Assembly: GCF_030812855.1 (NCBI RefSeq)
Contig: NZ_JAUSTK010000001.1
Coordinates: 62,001 to 126,000, forward strand
Length of the DNA: 64,000 bases
Reading direction: 5' to 3'
From: Paenibacillus wynnii
GTDB taxonomy: Bacteria; Bacillota; Bacilli; Paenibacillales; Paenibacillaceae
Made by a program: the position numbers and the translations under genes. Below the pieces are notes generated by a model. That model was not told the DNA's origin, made no database searches, and saw only the letters and a list, made by a program, of their open reading frames with translations. Positions 12,001 through 18,153 of this stretch are shown here, one piece after another. The stretch's first letter is position 1, and the number at the start of each line of letters is the position of its first letter.

Positions 12001-12583
12001 AATACTCTTTTTGTTTACTATACTTTCCATTTAAGAGTTTACTATTTTCCCGCTCAATAAATTCAGAGAATCCAGTATCCTGTTTCAAGGCCATTGGTTT
12101 CTTGTTCACCAGGCAGGAATAATAATCAAGTAATTTCGTCTTGAAGATCTCCAAGGATAAACCATCCGAAATAATATGGTGGATGCAGATCAGAAATAGA
12201 TATTTATGCTCCTCCAATTGGATTAACCTGGTGCGAAATAAAGGAGCTTTGCTAAAATCAAATGCCGTATTGCATTCTTCCTTAGTTATTCCTCTTAATA
12301 ATTCATCCCTCAGCTCGACATGATCTGAAAAATCTTCTTTTACTAATACATAAGGAATTCGGTCATGAATAGCCAAAACCGGCAAGTCATCCACCATTTC
12401 AAGACTGCTTCGTAAGGCTTCTTGTTCTCCAATTACTAATTTTAAAGCCGACTCAAAGTGTTTCTCCTGTAAGCCCTCAATCAATAAAGTTGCCGATATA
12501 TTATAGGATATAGGGTTATCGATTTGGCAATCAAAGTAAATACCTTTCTGAGTTTCCGATAATTCTACTCTTTTTGTTATCAC
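1..12583 (-). CDS. Hybrid non-ribosomal peptide synthetase / type I polyketide synthase (3' end outside window)
   Basis: One uninterrupted minus-strand frame of at least 4194 codons. The start is GTG at 12583, behind a GGAGG ribosome site 21 bp after the upstream gene. Domains read in order: condensation (about 1-430, HHIISDG near 135), adenylation (about 460-950, YTSGSTGKPKG near 602), carrier (GGNSL, Ser about 1007), ketosynthase (about 1066-1490, Cys in TGCSTTL, HGTGT), acyltransferase (about 1586-1865, FPGQGSQ, GHSIGE, HAFH typical of malonyl-CoA), carrier (GGDSL), condensation (about 2063-2495), adenylation (about 2513-2995, TSGSTGRPKG), carrier (GGNSL), ketosynthase (about 3119-3540, TACSTSL, HGTGT), a degenerate acyltransferase (about 3636-3830), carrier (GGHSL), and a third condensation domain cut by the window edge. 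There are no KR, DH or ER domains. My reading of the specificity residues gives D-V-T-N-F-G-V-I-W for the first A domain (no assignment) and D-I-F-L-L-G-M-I-W for the second (nearest glycine). The product is unknown. An N-terminal C domain implies N-acylation or an upstream partner. Confidence 0.97.
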   Translation of the reverse strand, partial: MITKRVELSETQKGIYFDCQIDNPISYNISATLLIEGLQEKHFESALKLVIGEQEALRSSLEMVDDLPVLAIHDRIPYVLVKEDFSDHVELRDELLRGITKEECNTAFDFSKAPLFRTRLIQLEEHKYLFLICIHHIISDGLSLEIFKTKLLDYYSCLVNKKPMALKQDTGFSEFIERENSKLLNGKYSKQKEYWSEKMRGSEPLALQPDYSVRHKDQGIGKEKRFEIPSEMIKAVHQLSMDQEVTDFMFFMAAFTVLMNQYTRNDDIIFSSPFSYRPSFDLEETMGCFVHMLPMRFNIESDGRFTSILQQVSQELIQVYRNIGYPNNLIVRDSQLVPMPGSPSIFDVSFVYDIYEETEDSQLKIEVLDQDIVTFPGSLMVVLNKTPNQDLIKIQYKSGIFSDEMIELLGLRFLKLLEVVIQNVEIPIGQIDLLLENEKKCILQDFNATSYFPYQPQHIMDVLHSKVIKHPDHIALIEGEKQETYASVNAKANQLARKIAGRKRKANEAIGVQLHRSMNLVISLLAILKAGCAYVPIDPAYPAARKEYIFEDADIKLLITSSECEFKEDWNIDFLSIDDPETYSGDYSNLAEELDPFSLAYIMYTSGSTGKPKGVMVENHSVVNTLMDLERRFPLGKDDVYLLKTSFTFDVSATEFFGWFMGEGALLVLEPDGEKNPQFILNEISKHAVTHINFVPTMFRLFLELFDMNSNLAKLNPLRWIFVGGEAVTPDILQKFNALQTNISLENVYGPTECTIWVSHYSLKNYNGAANVPIGQPLNESRWYVVGNNEHLQPVGIPGELCLSGVGLARGYLNMTALTEEKFVPNPFFEEGIDPECYRYMYRTGDLVRWLPSGTIEYLGRIDFQVKVRGVRLEVGEIENALSECEGIVQAVVVVKKQEGKPGVLCAYYLSENEIPVSELKDHLSNSLPAYMIPSFFVHKTELPHNNSGKIDRNALIADLAFIKETSIEYVSPGTELESQIASVWQEVLSVPLVGLDDNFFEIGGNSLSLIQVHNKLRKLVNLEFTITLFFQAPTVRLLAEHFSKTETEVIGNREAYFKRNQKIVRQDIAIIGMSVHVPGAENVFDFWDNLKNEKESIHFYQDDELKELGIDSDLLNSANYVKAKGRLQGVDYFDPQFFGYTPGEVRMMSPQLRLLYQGTWEALEDAGYFPNSDSSKIGMFMGGSDDFEWYKHVLFGDTDFSNKYQAFTLSTNHFLASRVSYKLDIKGPVFSALTGCSTTLVTPHLACQSLILGECDLAVAGGITIELPNDGGYLYEDGMMFSPDGHCRPFDAQAQGTVFSNGMGLVVLKRLDEALEDGDQIYAVIKGSAINNDGNQKVGFLAPSVTGQTEVIQEAYRVAGIDPETVSYVEAHGTGTLLGDPIEVESLSKAFASDKKQFCVLGSVKGNVGHTDTAAGVVGLAKVALSLKHKYIPGTVNYQDPNPKIDFKNTPFMVKEHGTEWGKEPLTKGLLRAGINSFGVGGTNAHMVLEEPPVTSDSSPDEQVNVLPFSAKSAEALRETSKKVVEYLLENPGTRLTDAAWTLQVGRMPFPYRSTLVINESFRNEPERMLKNLNETALYEVKASNRKVYFMFPGQGSQYQGMGRDLYHSADRSAMSKIFKRHIDQVFDLLKEEERAEFKELIYGDQHPHKINQTEYSQFALFATSYALAKTLMELGIQPAGMIGHSIGEVTAAAVAGVFALKDAVEIVRIRGQVMQKQEPGVMLAVMADAGEVEKELEPNVWLALENTTRSCVVGGSEQAIVHFERKLEKLGLKFVRVKTSHAFHTPMMEQAAQEFQQILAQYTMNEPLIPIVSNTRGTWVQEKDMTNPEYWSKHILKTVKFSKNLSEILKNKDDVFIEVGAGRTLSTFARQHESRADGQHFINLIRHPQEIENDVEYTNKKFGEIWCAGIQVDWVALKGSSVRKRLSLPTYVFDKVHFPIHIQTDSSQKSAFNGLDTSETKLSIPLRSVAFQSKGGLESTVIDAYKTVFGFDTISVDQNFFTLGGDSLKAVSLSSAIKNVLGIKVEIADLFKYPSPGALASFLSETEVSKSNEMSIRTAPKMDGYTLSSAQSRMFALSLLDKDNVAYNLPSATMIRGPLDKGRVEQALDKLIQRHESLRTTFRIRDNQPVQIIHSTARAPITYSDKTVSSHEDIRHLIYEFIKPFDLEKAPLFRVELINTGVDNYLLLFDLHHIIADGTSVEIITRDFNELYFGELAPAKIQYKDFAVWQRDYLKSQEIEEQKEFWLQQLGDHLPVLELPIDFKRPPVKDFAGSRIYFDLDRQLTSKLVDLAQTSEATLFMIMLSAWNILLARYSGQEDIIVGTPVAGRTQEEIEETVGMFVNMLAMRNHPENGKRFIDFLNEVKENSLKAFENQNYQFDELVEQLNLKRELSRNPLFDVCFDFQNMEVYDLEINGIRFTPYSFETNSAAYDLVLTCQENKKDQVITGFFEYSTGLFKKETVERMARHFREILIHITQEKDVRISDIGLLPQAEKQFILKQFNNTTLKFNENLLIQEMFEHNVQAFPDKTALIVSSGKKLTYRELNDQSNALAWRLIELGIHKDSLVGIMPRRDEYLLISILGVLKAGGAYVPIDPGFPEERIAYMLSECEISTLICSREYRDLIHFEGTIIDCKSLDTNSNLYSNPSQRGIKNSLACVIFTSGSTGRPKGVLINQESIVNFIHDIKNREIFRNHDDRMISVTTLSFDIFGFESLVPLCTGHSVYLADEIEQLDPSLANQKIIEHKVTHILSTVSRIKAFVENPDFDQALKQLKCILSGGENYPVQLLQDLQKRSQARFFNMYGPTETTIWSTTKELTHSSTINIGQPIANTQAYIMNTVGKLQPIGVYGELYIAGHGLARGYLNNPEETKDKFIEVSDLPGILLYKTGDRARLLDNGEIELLGRLDSQIKIRGYRIELTEIEKMVLSHENIRQAVLTVIDDKRNNKQLVLHYCTKREVELSSEDSTWLKGWLRECLPHYMVPSYFIHLDEMPVLPNGKINRNALILPQEESRPTEVQVTPPSSELERALLEAWKEVLNVERLSVRDNFFDVGGNSLGLILINNKLNSLIGRSIPLMQLFQHPTIESLVKSLGVPVVQSSEVRLPKLSSNSEPDSTDIAVIGMSCKFPGADDLDSFWRNIVSGKESITYFDHEELLESGVDPELLSNPNYVRAKGFLEGIEYFDSEFFDYPYQESNMMDPQIRILHQCVWEALEHAGYNSSAYKGRVGLFAGSGSSLPWMTRFLGNQNDFLSAFEALTLNEKDYLTTRVSYKLNLKGPSFNIQTACSTSLVAIHQAVQSLISGESDMAIAGGVSISYPRKEGYLWHEGMILSKDGHCRPFAEDSSGTVSGNGCGIVLLKPLAAAVRDGDKVYAVIKGSAINNDGIEKIGYTAPSVAGQAYVIDASLKKAGVSPEEINYLEAHGTGTKLGDPIEIEALKQSWNTDKKGYCAIGSVKANIGHLDAAAGVAGFIKTVLTLYHRTIPPLINYNEANPMIDFDNSPFYINTEAKHVTDTHTTLRAGVSSFGIGGTNVHVILEQPPMEQQMSILPDTVHVLPFSARSLTALANTSEAVLSYLENTAGFNLSDVAWTLQDGRKSFEYRKVLVVNSSSIKKQENNITEFLNHPGQKIPDIKKSVIFMFSGEESYYQGMAHGLYFSDHRSRISEVFGSYMDHVLSFLQEDERVNSLRIWSGSTDQTEINPTGYNQLLTFTIGYSLGKTLIQTGVVPNGVMGQNIGEICALTVAGVLELEDAIDLVRKYNGWLQHEETGSLIAAIAEGNVEASERSTFISCLENIQYNLNQPWVQLLSKEDGSLEKALAEKNSLFLEVGAGNGLQALLTQHWDEEVVHLIRHFDEEQDDLVYLNQILGQLWCKGVDLDWTRLKGESVRKRVPLPTYVFDKKFHENDVSLYNFASRAQDSSTSGAQVEADCSEKNPEERVTNLLSGIWREILGCDEVRSEDDFFVLGGHSLKAISLAAQIQKSFAVEMPLTVIFARPVFNQMVDWLLSNGHKQAVRSILPVQKRNQYEVSSAQKRMYVVNEMIGNAVPYNLASIYLVHGLVDREKFVKVIDELVHRHESLRTRFQMIEGEVVQIIEENVASIVEFGTAAEDQIEAEVQSNIRPFDLSKAPLLRMKLITIHSEKHVLFIDMHHIISDQSSIAILLQEFAVLYRGEKLNPLDLQYKDFAAWQNEI

Positions 12584-12603
12584 AATCCTACCTCCTCGAG
12601 TTT

Positions 12604-13080
12604 TTATCCCAGAACCCAGATTCCCCCTGCTAATATCGACAACACTGTGATAAATGTCTGGTAAACAACGTCCATGATAAGATTGCTTATACTATCAGCA
12701 TCGAGCTTTTTATTCTTAATCATCACATGAGTATGAGACCATAGACCACTTAGTCCATAGATGTACATGGTTACGAGAACACCGACCCAAAAGGTACCTT
12801 GGAACCAAATGGCCAAAATCCCCATTACACCTAAACCCACTTGAGAGAAACCATATTTAACCTGAAACGGTCCACCCGGCCAACCTAACATCTTCGCTGT
12901 TTCATCAGCCCTCGCAATATTAACTACGTAACCAATTACGCCTACCAATCCGAAAGTGACCACAAACTGATGAAGCAGCAGGATCGTACTTATGTCACTT
13001 ACATTGTTAGGAAACCCTAGGGTATACAAATGTACTAGACCTGAAATAATACCTAACAACCACAGCGCTAAAAACCACAC
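12604..13080 (-). CDS. Small multi-span membrane protein, DUF6790-like, first gene of the NRPS operon
   Basis: 158 residues with about four or five hydrophobic segments. The segment around residues 60-75 (AKMLGWPGGPFQ) and the following Gly-rich helix resemble the DUF6790 family of uncharacterised bacterial membrane proteins; that assignment is from memory of the family pattern. The ATG lies after an AGGAGG site. The stop codon is 21 bp before the NRPS start, so the two are almost certainly co-transcribed. Role unknown. Export, self-protection or a membrane scaffold for the megasynthase are possible by context only. No signal peptide separate from the first helix is evident. Confidence 0.8.
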   Translation of the reverse strand: MWFLALWLLGIISGLVHLYTLGFPNNVSDISTILLLHQFVVTFGLVGVIGYVVNIARADETAKMLGWPGGPFQVKYGFSQVGLGVMGILAIWFQGTFWVGVLVTMYIYGLSGLWSHTHVMIKNKKLDADSISNLIMDVVYQTFITVLSILAGGIWVLG

Positions 13081-13234
13081 ATAAATTCCTCCTAAGTTTA
13101 TAAGTGAATTTTATTACTATTGCATTTCTTCAACACCCCACCTTTTGATAAACCCTCCCCTTTCGCAGTAGGCATTACCTTTCAACCCTTTTACTTCTCG
13201 AAAAAAAGCGATGATTCATTAATATACATCGACT

Positions 13235-13294
13235 AACTTCTATGTAGAGTATTTGTGTGAGTATTTTATGTGAGTTTCTATGTGGAGTTTTATG
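13235..13294 (-). repeat. Short tandem repeats in the 5' leader of the NRPS operon
   Basis: Read on the minus strand, four imperfect copies of a 12-14 nt unit of the form AYACTCnACATAGAA follow one another (plus-strand cores TATGTAGAGT at 13241, TATGTGAGTTT at 13267, TATGTGGAGTTT at 13279). They lie between the promoter at 13414-13442 and the first gene at 13080, inside the presumed untranslated leader. They could bind a regulator or be simple slippage repeats. Confidence 0.45.
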
Positions 13295-13413
13295 CAGATA
13301 ATAAAAAGATTCGGGTTAGAGTTTATGCTGTTCACTTCGGGGTGTTTTAAAATTTATATATTTCCTTATAAAGAATTCTTTTGTTTAATTTACATTAATT
13401 TACTAACGAGTAG

Positions 13414-13442
13414 ATTGTATTATCGGTGGCCATATTTGTCAA
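13414..13442 (-). promoter_or_regulatory. Sigma-A-type promoter of the NRPS operon
   Basis: On the minus strand a perfect TTGACA (-35, 13437-13442) is followed by exactly 17 bp and TACAAT (-10, 13414-13419). Transcription would begin near 13407, giving a leader of about 330 nt before the membrane-protein gene. The rest of 13081-13543 holds no ORF that I can support. It is AT-rich and contains the tandem repeats noted separately. Confidence 0.7.
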
Positions 13443-13543
13443 TCTATGAAATTTATTGATTTTTCCCGGTTATTTACATGAAAATAGAGCTATTCAGAAT
13501 TAGTGACAGCATTCGTGTAATTTAGCGCTCACCGAATTGTTTT

Positions 13544-14239
13544 TTATAAAGAAAGTCGATTTATGTCTATGTTATGGATGGTTTGGGTAAATAGTCGTTC
13601 TTTTGCACAAATAGCCACCTTGTAGTCGGCATTCATATTGAACTGTTTCAAAAACCATACATTATCACTACTAGAGTTCCTGTCTATCCTAGCGAGTAAT
13701 GATTCTCCGTACTCTTGCTTCTCTATCTGGACCTCGAATGACTGAAGCGGGATGCTTAGTCCTTTTCCAACTGCCTTAATATAACTCTCTTTAAAAGTCC
13801 AAATCTCATAAAATCTATCCTTACGGGTTATAGGATCTCCCCCAAAAATGTACCTATATTCCTGACTAGTAAAGAATCTTCTGGCTATTTCTAGGTCTAT
13901 ATCACTTTTTTGTTCTATATCAATACCTATCGCATCACTATCAACTGCGCAAACTACCCAATCACCTGAATGAGAAACATTAAAGTAACAGGGTGTATCT
14001 CCAGAAACTAACGGTTTACCAAACTCATTGTATTCAAATTCAACGTCCTCCATACTGCAGGACAAAGCTTCAGCACACATCGTTCTAGCAAGTAGATCAG
14101 CAACTAAAGATCGAACAATATCCTGTTGTCTTTTGAATTTCTTTAATCGTTCTTGTTTTTCTTTAGAAAGCCTTTTCCACAGAGCTTCAAACGTTATAGC
14201 ATCCATGTATGCACCTACATATGCTGAATTCACTTTCAT
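13544..14239 (-). CDS. Sfp-type 4'-phosphopantetheinyl transferase
   Basis: 231 residues, the usual length of Sfp/Gsp-type enzymes. Visible motifs are FNVSHSGDWVVCAV (P2), IGIDIE (Mg-binding Asp/Glu) and WTFKESYIKAVGKGL (P3, with the WxxKES signature). The enzyme transfers the phosphopantetheine arm of CoA to the serine of carrier domains in the cytoplasm. It lies directly upstream of the NRPS/PKS operon on the same strand, so it very probably activates the four carrier domains seen in the megasynthase. The ATG at 14239 follows a GGAG site. It is separated from the NRPS operon by its own downstream promoter region. Confidence 0.95.
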   Translation of the reverse strand: MKVNSAYVGAYMDAITFEALWKRLSKEKQERLKKFKRQQDIVRSLVADLLARTMCAEALSCSMEDVEFEYNEFGKPLVSGDTPCYFNVSHSGDWVVCAVDSDAIGIDIEQKSDIDLEIARRFFTSQEYRYIFGGDPITRKDRFYEIWTFKESYIKAVGKGLSIPLQSFEVQIEKQEYGESLLARIDRNSSSDNVWFLKQFNMNADYKVAICAKERLFTQTIHNIDINRLSL

Positions 14240-15027
14240 AAACCGTCACTCCAATTCACAATTTAAAATTACTTTATGTATTAATAAGCTTGGTGGCTTA
14301 TGTAATATCTTGTCGCTTACTAATGCATTAGTATTGAAAATACTTGCAAGAAAGATTGGATCAGTGAAATCCCATATAAATAGGCCTTTTCAGTATCAAA
14401 TCAAAGGGACTTAGTACCCAAAAGCATAATTCAGACCTATTTTTGAACATTTTGTTACAATTGCTATATTACAGGATATTATATCAATTATACAATAATT
14501 ATGGGTTTATTTAGTATAAAACGAATTCATAATTCACTTAAAATACTCTGATCTGAATTTATCTATTAAAATATCACAAACCAAAAAACCACTCCTAAGT
14601 GAAGTGGTTTTATTCCAATAAATACTGCACCCCGTTACAATTTCATTACCATAAACAAGGCGCGGTATTAAGAAAATTTTGATTTTAATATCTTATTAGA
14701 CCTCAATTAACTTTGGTAAATAACCACTCTTAAATTTTTGATTATTGGCCGTGTAATTGGTCCATTACTGCATTTTTGCCCCGCTAGCCGTGGAAACGCC
14801 CACTACATCCAGTTCATTTCAGCTGCACCAATTGAAAGCGCATCCAATATTTATGAATATATTATAAACCGGTTTCAATTCTAATTTCCACCTAAAATTT
14901 GTACCTATTTCAAAATATGGTATTTGGATTTACCTTGTTCATAGTGAATATTTTAATGACTTTCCTTCCACTTAATAAATTAGATGCTGGACAGTCATAT
15001 GAGATGTTGATCACCGGCGCAATGAAG
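14240..15027. other. AT-rich intergenic region with a hairpin
   Basis: No gene is supported here. It contains the upstream region of the PPTase gene and a clean inverted repeat at 14585-14611. A 110-residue reading frame that begins at 14899 overlaps the dispersed repeat and has no family signature, so it is not called. Confidence 0.6.
14585..14611. terminator. Perfect 9-bp hairpin with T/A tails
   Basis: AAAACCACT and AGTGGTTTT form a perfect 9-bp stem around a 9-nt loop, with A-rich sequence on the left and T-rich sequence on the right. It could end transcription in either direction. No intact gene abuts it, so it may be left from a lost gene. Confidence 0.5.
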
Positions 15028-15206
15028 TGGACTGAAAAGCCCTTATTTGGAGAGGAGCATTGTCTTTTGCCTACCAAACGGACTCAGATTCAGCTATTCC
15101 CCCTAAATATCTCTAATTATGCTCAATTGAAGTACAATAAGAGCTCTACAGTCCGTATATGTGTCAAAATGGGCTTATCGGCCAAAATAGCTGCACTACA
15201 GTCCGC
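15028..15206. repeat. Dispersed four-module intergenic repeat, copy 1
   Basis: Four related modules of about 21 nt: forward at 15028 (GGACTGAAAAGCCCTTATTT) and 15079 (CGGACTCAGATTCAGCTATT), inverted at 15136 (AATAAGAGCTCTACAGTCCG) and 15184 (ends TACAGTCCGC). Module starts are 51, 57 and 48 bp apart, almost the same as in copies 2 and 3. A fifth degenerate inverted module may lie near 15227-15250. It sits downstream of the Bce-type permease gene. Confidence 0.85.
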
Positions 15207-15361
15207 ATACTTTATGTTATACAAAATTTAGAGCTCTTGTACGATACGACACCGCTGAAAATCACCTAGTATAGACTCCCGGGATGCAAACTGTAGGACA
15301 GTTGGGTTATCCCACAAAGGCTTATATAGTCTGAACAGGAACCGTACAAATAACCAAACCC

Positions 15362-17272
15362 TTAAAGTGCAGCCCTCACAATACGGCGATAATAAACAAG
15401 GGTGAGAATAGCGAATACAAAATAGATGAGCGTGTATACAGACATGGAAATTGCTGTAGGAAAGGTGAGGTCAGACAAGGCCAGCTTGGAAGCCGCTTTT
15501 ACAGCAAACATGGAATGCATAAGCCCGATCCCCAGCGGAATCGCAAATACAAACATCTGCTTACGAATAATGCCGCCCATAATCTCACGCTCCCCGAATC
15601 CGAGTTGCCGCAGAATCGTAAAGCTTTTCCTCTCCTGCTCCGCCTCTGTCATCTGCTTGAAGTACAGAATACTGCCCGTGGAAATCAAGAAGATAAGACC
15701 GAGAAAACCGGCTATGAAAATGATCAGCCCGAATTTTCGGAGCGATGCTTTATAAAATGTATCAAAGTCAGGACTGAGCTTATTTCCCTTGACAACCTTC
15801 GCATAAATGCCGGATGCCGCTTCACGTTCATTCTTATCTGCAATTTTGTAGGTGTCGATGTGGATGGCTTCATATTCGGGGGAGGCAGGCATCTGCTCAC
15901 GAATAGCTCTTATCGTTGCCGTCGGCACAATCAGCTGACGTCCGTATATGCTGTAATTCATGGCATAACGATCTACCTCACGGGTTATATTTAATTTCAC
16001 TTGAACTCCATTTGCGTCAAAATCAACAGCTTGTGGAAAAGCAACCGTGTCCAGCTCTTTGCTTAAGGCCTTTCTAAGGCCAGTGTACCATACAGCTTCT
16101 CCCTGACCCGGCACGACAATATCTCTTCCATTCGCCTGCAATTGCTCTGCCCCGAGTAACAGAAGGTTGCTCCCCTCCTCATTCTGGCCGATCGCCCCTT
16201 GCAGCCGGATGGCCTCAACCGGCCTATTTACAAACGTAAATCCGGCCTTATCCAGCTCAGCACGGAATGATTTCGCATCCTGCTCATTATTTTCGAAGAT
16301 GAAATCGTAGGGCAGCATTCCCCGGGACTCACTCTCAGCCGAATAGTATAGTGAATAAGAGATAGCCACCATCGTCAGTGTCATCGCAGACAGAATGGTA
16401 ATCAGTGTGAGCGAGTTCGCATTGCCTTTCATGCGATGCATGATCGGGGCCAGCGACAAACTATTTTTCAGCCCCAGCTGTCCACCCTTGCCCTTCCGAA
16501 TCCGGAAAAACAGCCAACCGATTGTCACACGAAACAGCAGATAGGTTCCGAGAATGGTTGAACCGAGAATGGTTGCCAGCTGTAGGAACAGATTGGGGCC
16601 GAGCGTGTGGGCGGACAGTATATAGCCAAACGCGATCAGTACTATACCGACCAACCCCATTAAAGCGGACAGAACTGTCTTCGGCTGCTTCGGATGATCA
16701 CCTTGCCTGTTTGCTGTGAACAGGTCGAGCAGGGTCGTATGGTAAACTTTGAACAGCATTTGTACCAATGTAAGGCCTATGATTACAGAAAATACGATGA
16801 TGGTCTGCAAGGCGGCTGTACCGGAGAACGAGAGCGTCACTGGGTTTTCTATACCGATTAGTTTCATCAGAATAAGCACAAAAAGCCGCGACACGAGCGC
16901 GCCGCCGCCGACTCCGATCAGGAGCGCCCCCATGCCAAGCAGGGCATTCTCGGTAATGAGCAACCGCGCTACCGTGCTGTGCGTCAGACCCACCAGTTGA
17001 TACAGCCCGATTTCCTTACTGCGCCGATTAAGAAAGATGCTGTTCGCGTAAATCATAAATACGACCACAATCACGAGCACCAAAATCCCGGCAGCGTTAA
17101 ACATAGAAGAGAATTGAATATTCCCGATTGACGCTGTTATGACCGATGAATCATTTTGCAATGTAGCAAATATGAAATAAAGGCTTGTACTGAAAATAAG
17201 TGCAAAATAATACAGGTAATAATGTTTGGTATTTTTTCGCATACTGCGGATAACCAACTCAAACAGAGTCAA
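15362..17272 (-). CDS. BceB-type ABC transporter permease (FtsX-like)
   Basis: Large integral membrane permease of the peptide-antibiotic-sensing family: an N-terminal FtsX-like block of helices, a large extracellular domain (roughly residues 300-500) that in this family contacts the antibiotic or its lipid target, and C-terminal helices. I place the start at TTG 17272 behind GGGGGTG, giving about 636 residues and an overlap of 14 bp with the ATPase stop; the frame is open a little further upstream. It follows the ATPase in the usual order of Bce modules. Family knowledge predicts bacitracin, lantibiotic or similar detoxification together with signalling to the kinase encoded upstream. The actual ligand cannot be read from the sequence. 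Confidence 0.9.
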   Translation of the reverse strand: MTLFELVIRSMRKNTKHYYLYYFALIFSTSLYFIFATLQNDSSVITASIGNIQFSSMFNAAGILVLVIVVVFMIYANSIFLNRRSKEIGLYQLVGLTHSTVARLLITENALLGMGALLIGVGGGALVSRLFVLILMKLIGIENPVTLSFSGTAALQTIIVFSVIIGLTLVQMLFKVYHTTLLDLFTANRQGDHPKQPKTVLSALMGLVGIVLIAFGYILSAHTLGPNLFLQLATILGSTILGTYLLFRVTIGWLFFRIRKGKGGQLGLKNSLSLAPIMHRMKGNANSLTLITILSAMTLTMVAISYSLYYSAESESRGMLPYDFIFENNEQDAKSFRAELDKAGFTFVNRPVEAIRLQGAIGQNEEGSNLLLLGAEQLQANGRDIVVPGQGEAVWYTGLRKALSKELDTVAFPQAVDFDANGVQVKLNITREVDRYAMNYSIYGRQLIVPTATIRAIREQMPASPEYEAIHIDTYKIADKNEREAASGIYAKVVKGNKLSPDFDTFYKASLRKFGLIIFIAGFLGLIFLISTGSILYFKQMTEAEQERKSFTILRQLGFGEREIMGGIIRKQMFVFAIPLGIGLMHSMFAVKAASKLALSDLTFPTAISMSVYTLIYFVFAILTLVYYRRIVRAAL

Positions 17273-18044
17273 CGTGATCACCCCCAAGTACGGCCTGCAC
17301 ATTCAATATATCTTTGAAGAAAGCTTGCCGCGTCTTGCTCCCGCGATACACTTCAGAATAAAGCATTCCGTCTTTCAAAAATACGACACGGCTGCAATAG
17401 CTCGAAGCTACCGGATCATGGGTCACCATCATAATCGTAATGTTGCGCTGCCGATTAAGCTCTTCTATCATTCCAAGTAAAGCGGAGGCCGCCTTCGAAT
17501 CCAGTGCGCCTGTGGGCTCATCCGCATATACGATAGAGGGCCGATGGATCAACGCACGTGCAGCAGATGTTCGTTGCCGCTGACCTCCGGAAATCTCATG
17601 CGGGTATTTATGGGCAATTTCACCGATGCCAAGATCAGCAGCAATGGCCTGAAACTCAGCCTCTGCCGCCGCTTTCTTCATCTTGCCGAGCGAGATGGGC
17701 AGAAGGATATTTTCTTTTACCGTCAACGTGTCCAGCAAATTATAATCCTGAAAGATGAAGCCGAGTTTCTTGCGCCGGAAGTCAGACAGTTCGGCATTTT
17801 TCATGTTCGAGATGTCCATATCTCCAACGAATATTTTCCCTTCCGTCGCTTTATCAATGGTCGCCAAGACATTAAGCAAAGTCGATTTCCCCGACCCGGA
17901 CGGCCCCATTATACCTACAAATTCCCCTTCCACTACTCGAAGGTCGATGCCCCTCAGCACCTGCTGAACATTACCTCTAACACCAAATGATTTACGGACT
18001 TGCTGCGCATGCAGCACGGTTTTTTGCATAGTATTTTGATTCAT
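17259..18044 (-). CDS. BceA-type ABC transporter ATPase
   Basis: About 261 residues with Walker A GPSGSGKS, signature SGGQRQR, Walker B VYADEPTGALD and H-loop THD, the layout of MacB/LolD/BceA-type ATPases. ATG at 18044 is chosen because it sits 8 nt after GGAGG; an upstream ATG at 18050 is only 2 nt from it. It energises the permease whose gene overlaps its 3' end. Together with the kinase and regulator upstream it forms a complete Bce-type module. Confidence 0.93.
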   Translation of the reverse strand: MNQNTMQKTVLHAQQVRKSFGVRGNVQQVLRGIDLRVVEGEFVGIMGPSGSGKSTLLNVLATIDKATEGKIFVGDMDISNMKNAELSDFRRKKLGFIFQDYNLLDTLTVKENILLPISLGKMKKAAAEAEFQAIAADLGIGEIAHKYPHEISGGQRQRTSAARALIHRPSIVYADEPTGALDSKAASALLGMIEELNRQRNITIMMVTHDPVASSYCSRVVFLKDGMLYSEVYRGSKTRQAFFKDILNVQAVLGGDHVDSV

Positions 18045-18153
18045 CTTCATAGCCTCCAACTCTGATTATAACTTTCATTTTAGAGAAACAGGCCGTGCCC
18101 GTCGCCCGTATCAGATGACAAACAGGAGGTTCTAAGTGACATTGTTATCATAT

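Noticed and set aside
1..12583. Many short plus-strand reading frames across this stretch
   Set aside because: All lie antisense to one continuous megasynthase frame with clear domain motifs.
14899..15231. Plus-strand 110-codon reading frame
   Set aside because: Its second half is the dispersed repeat and the first half has no family signature or ribosome site; open frame by chance.
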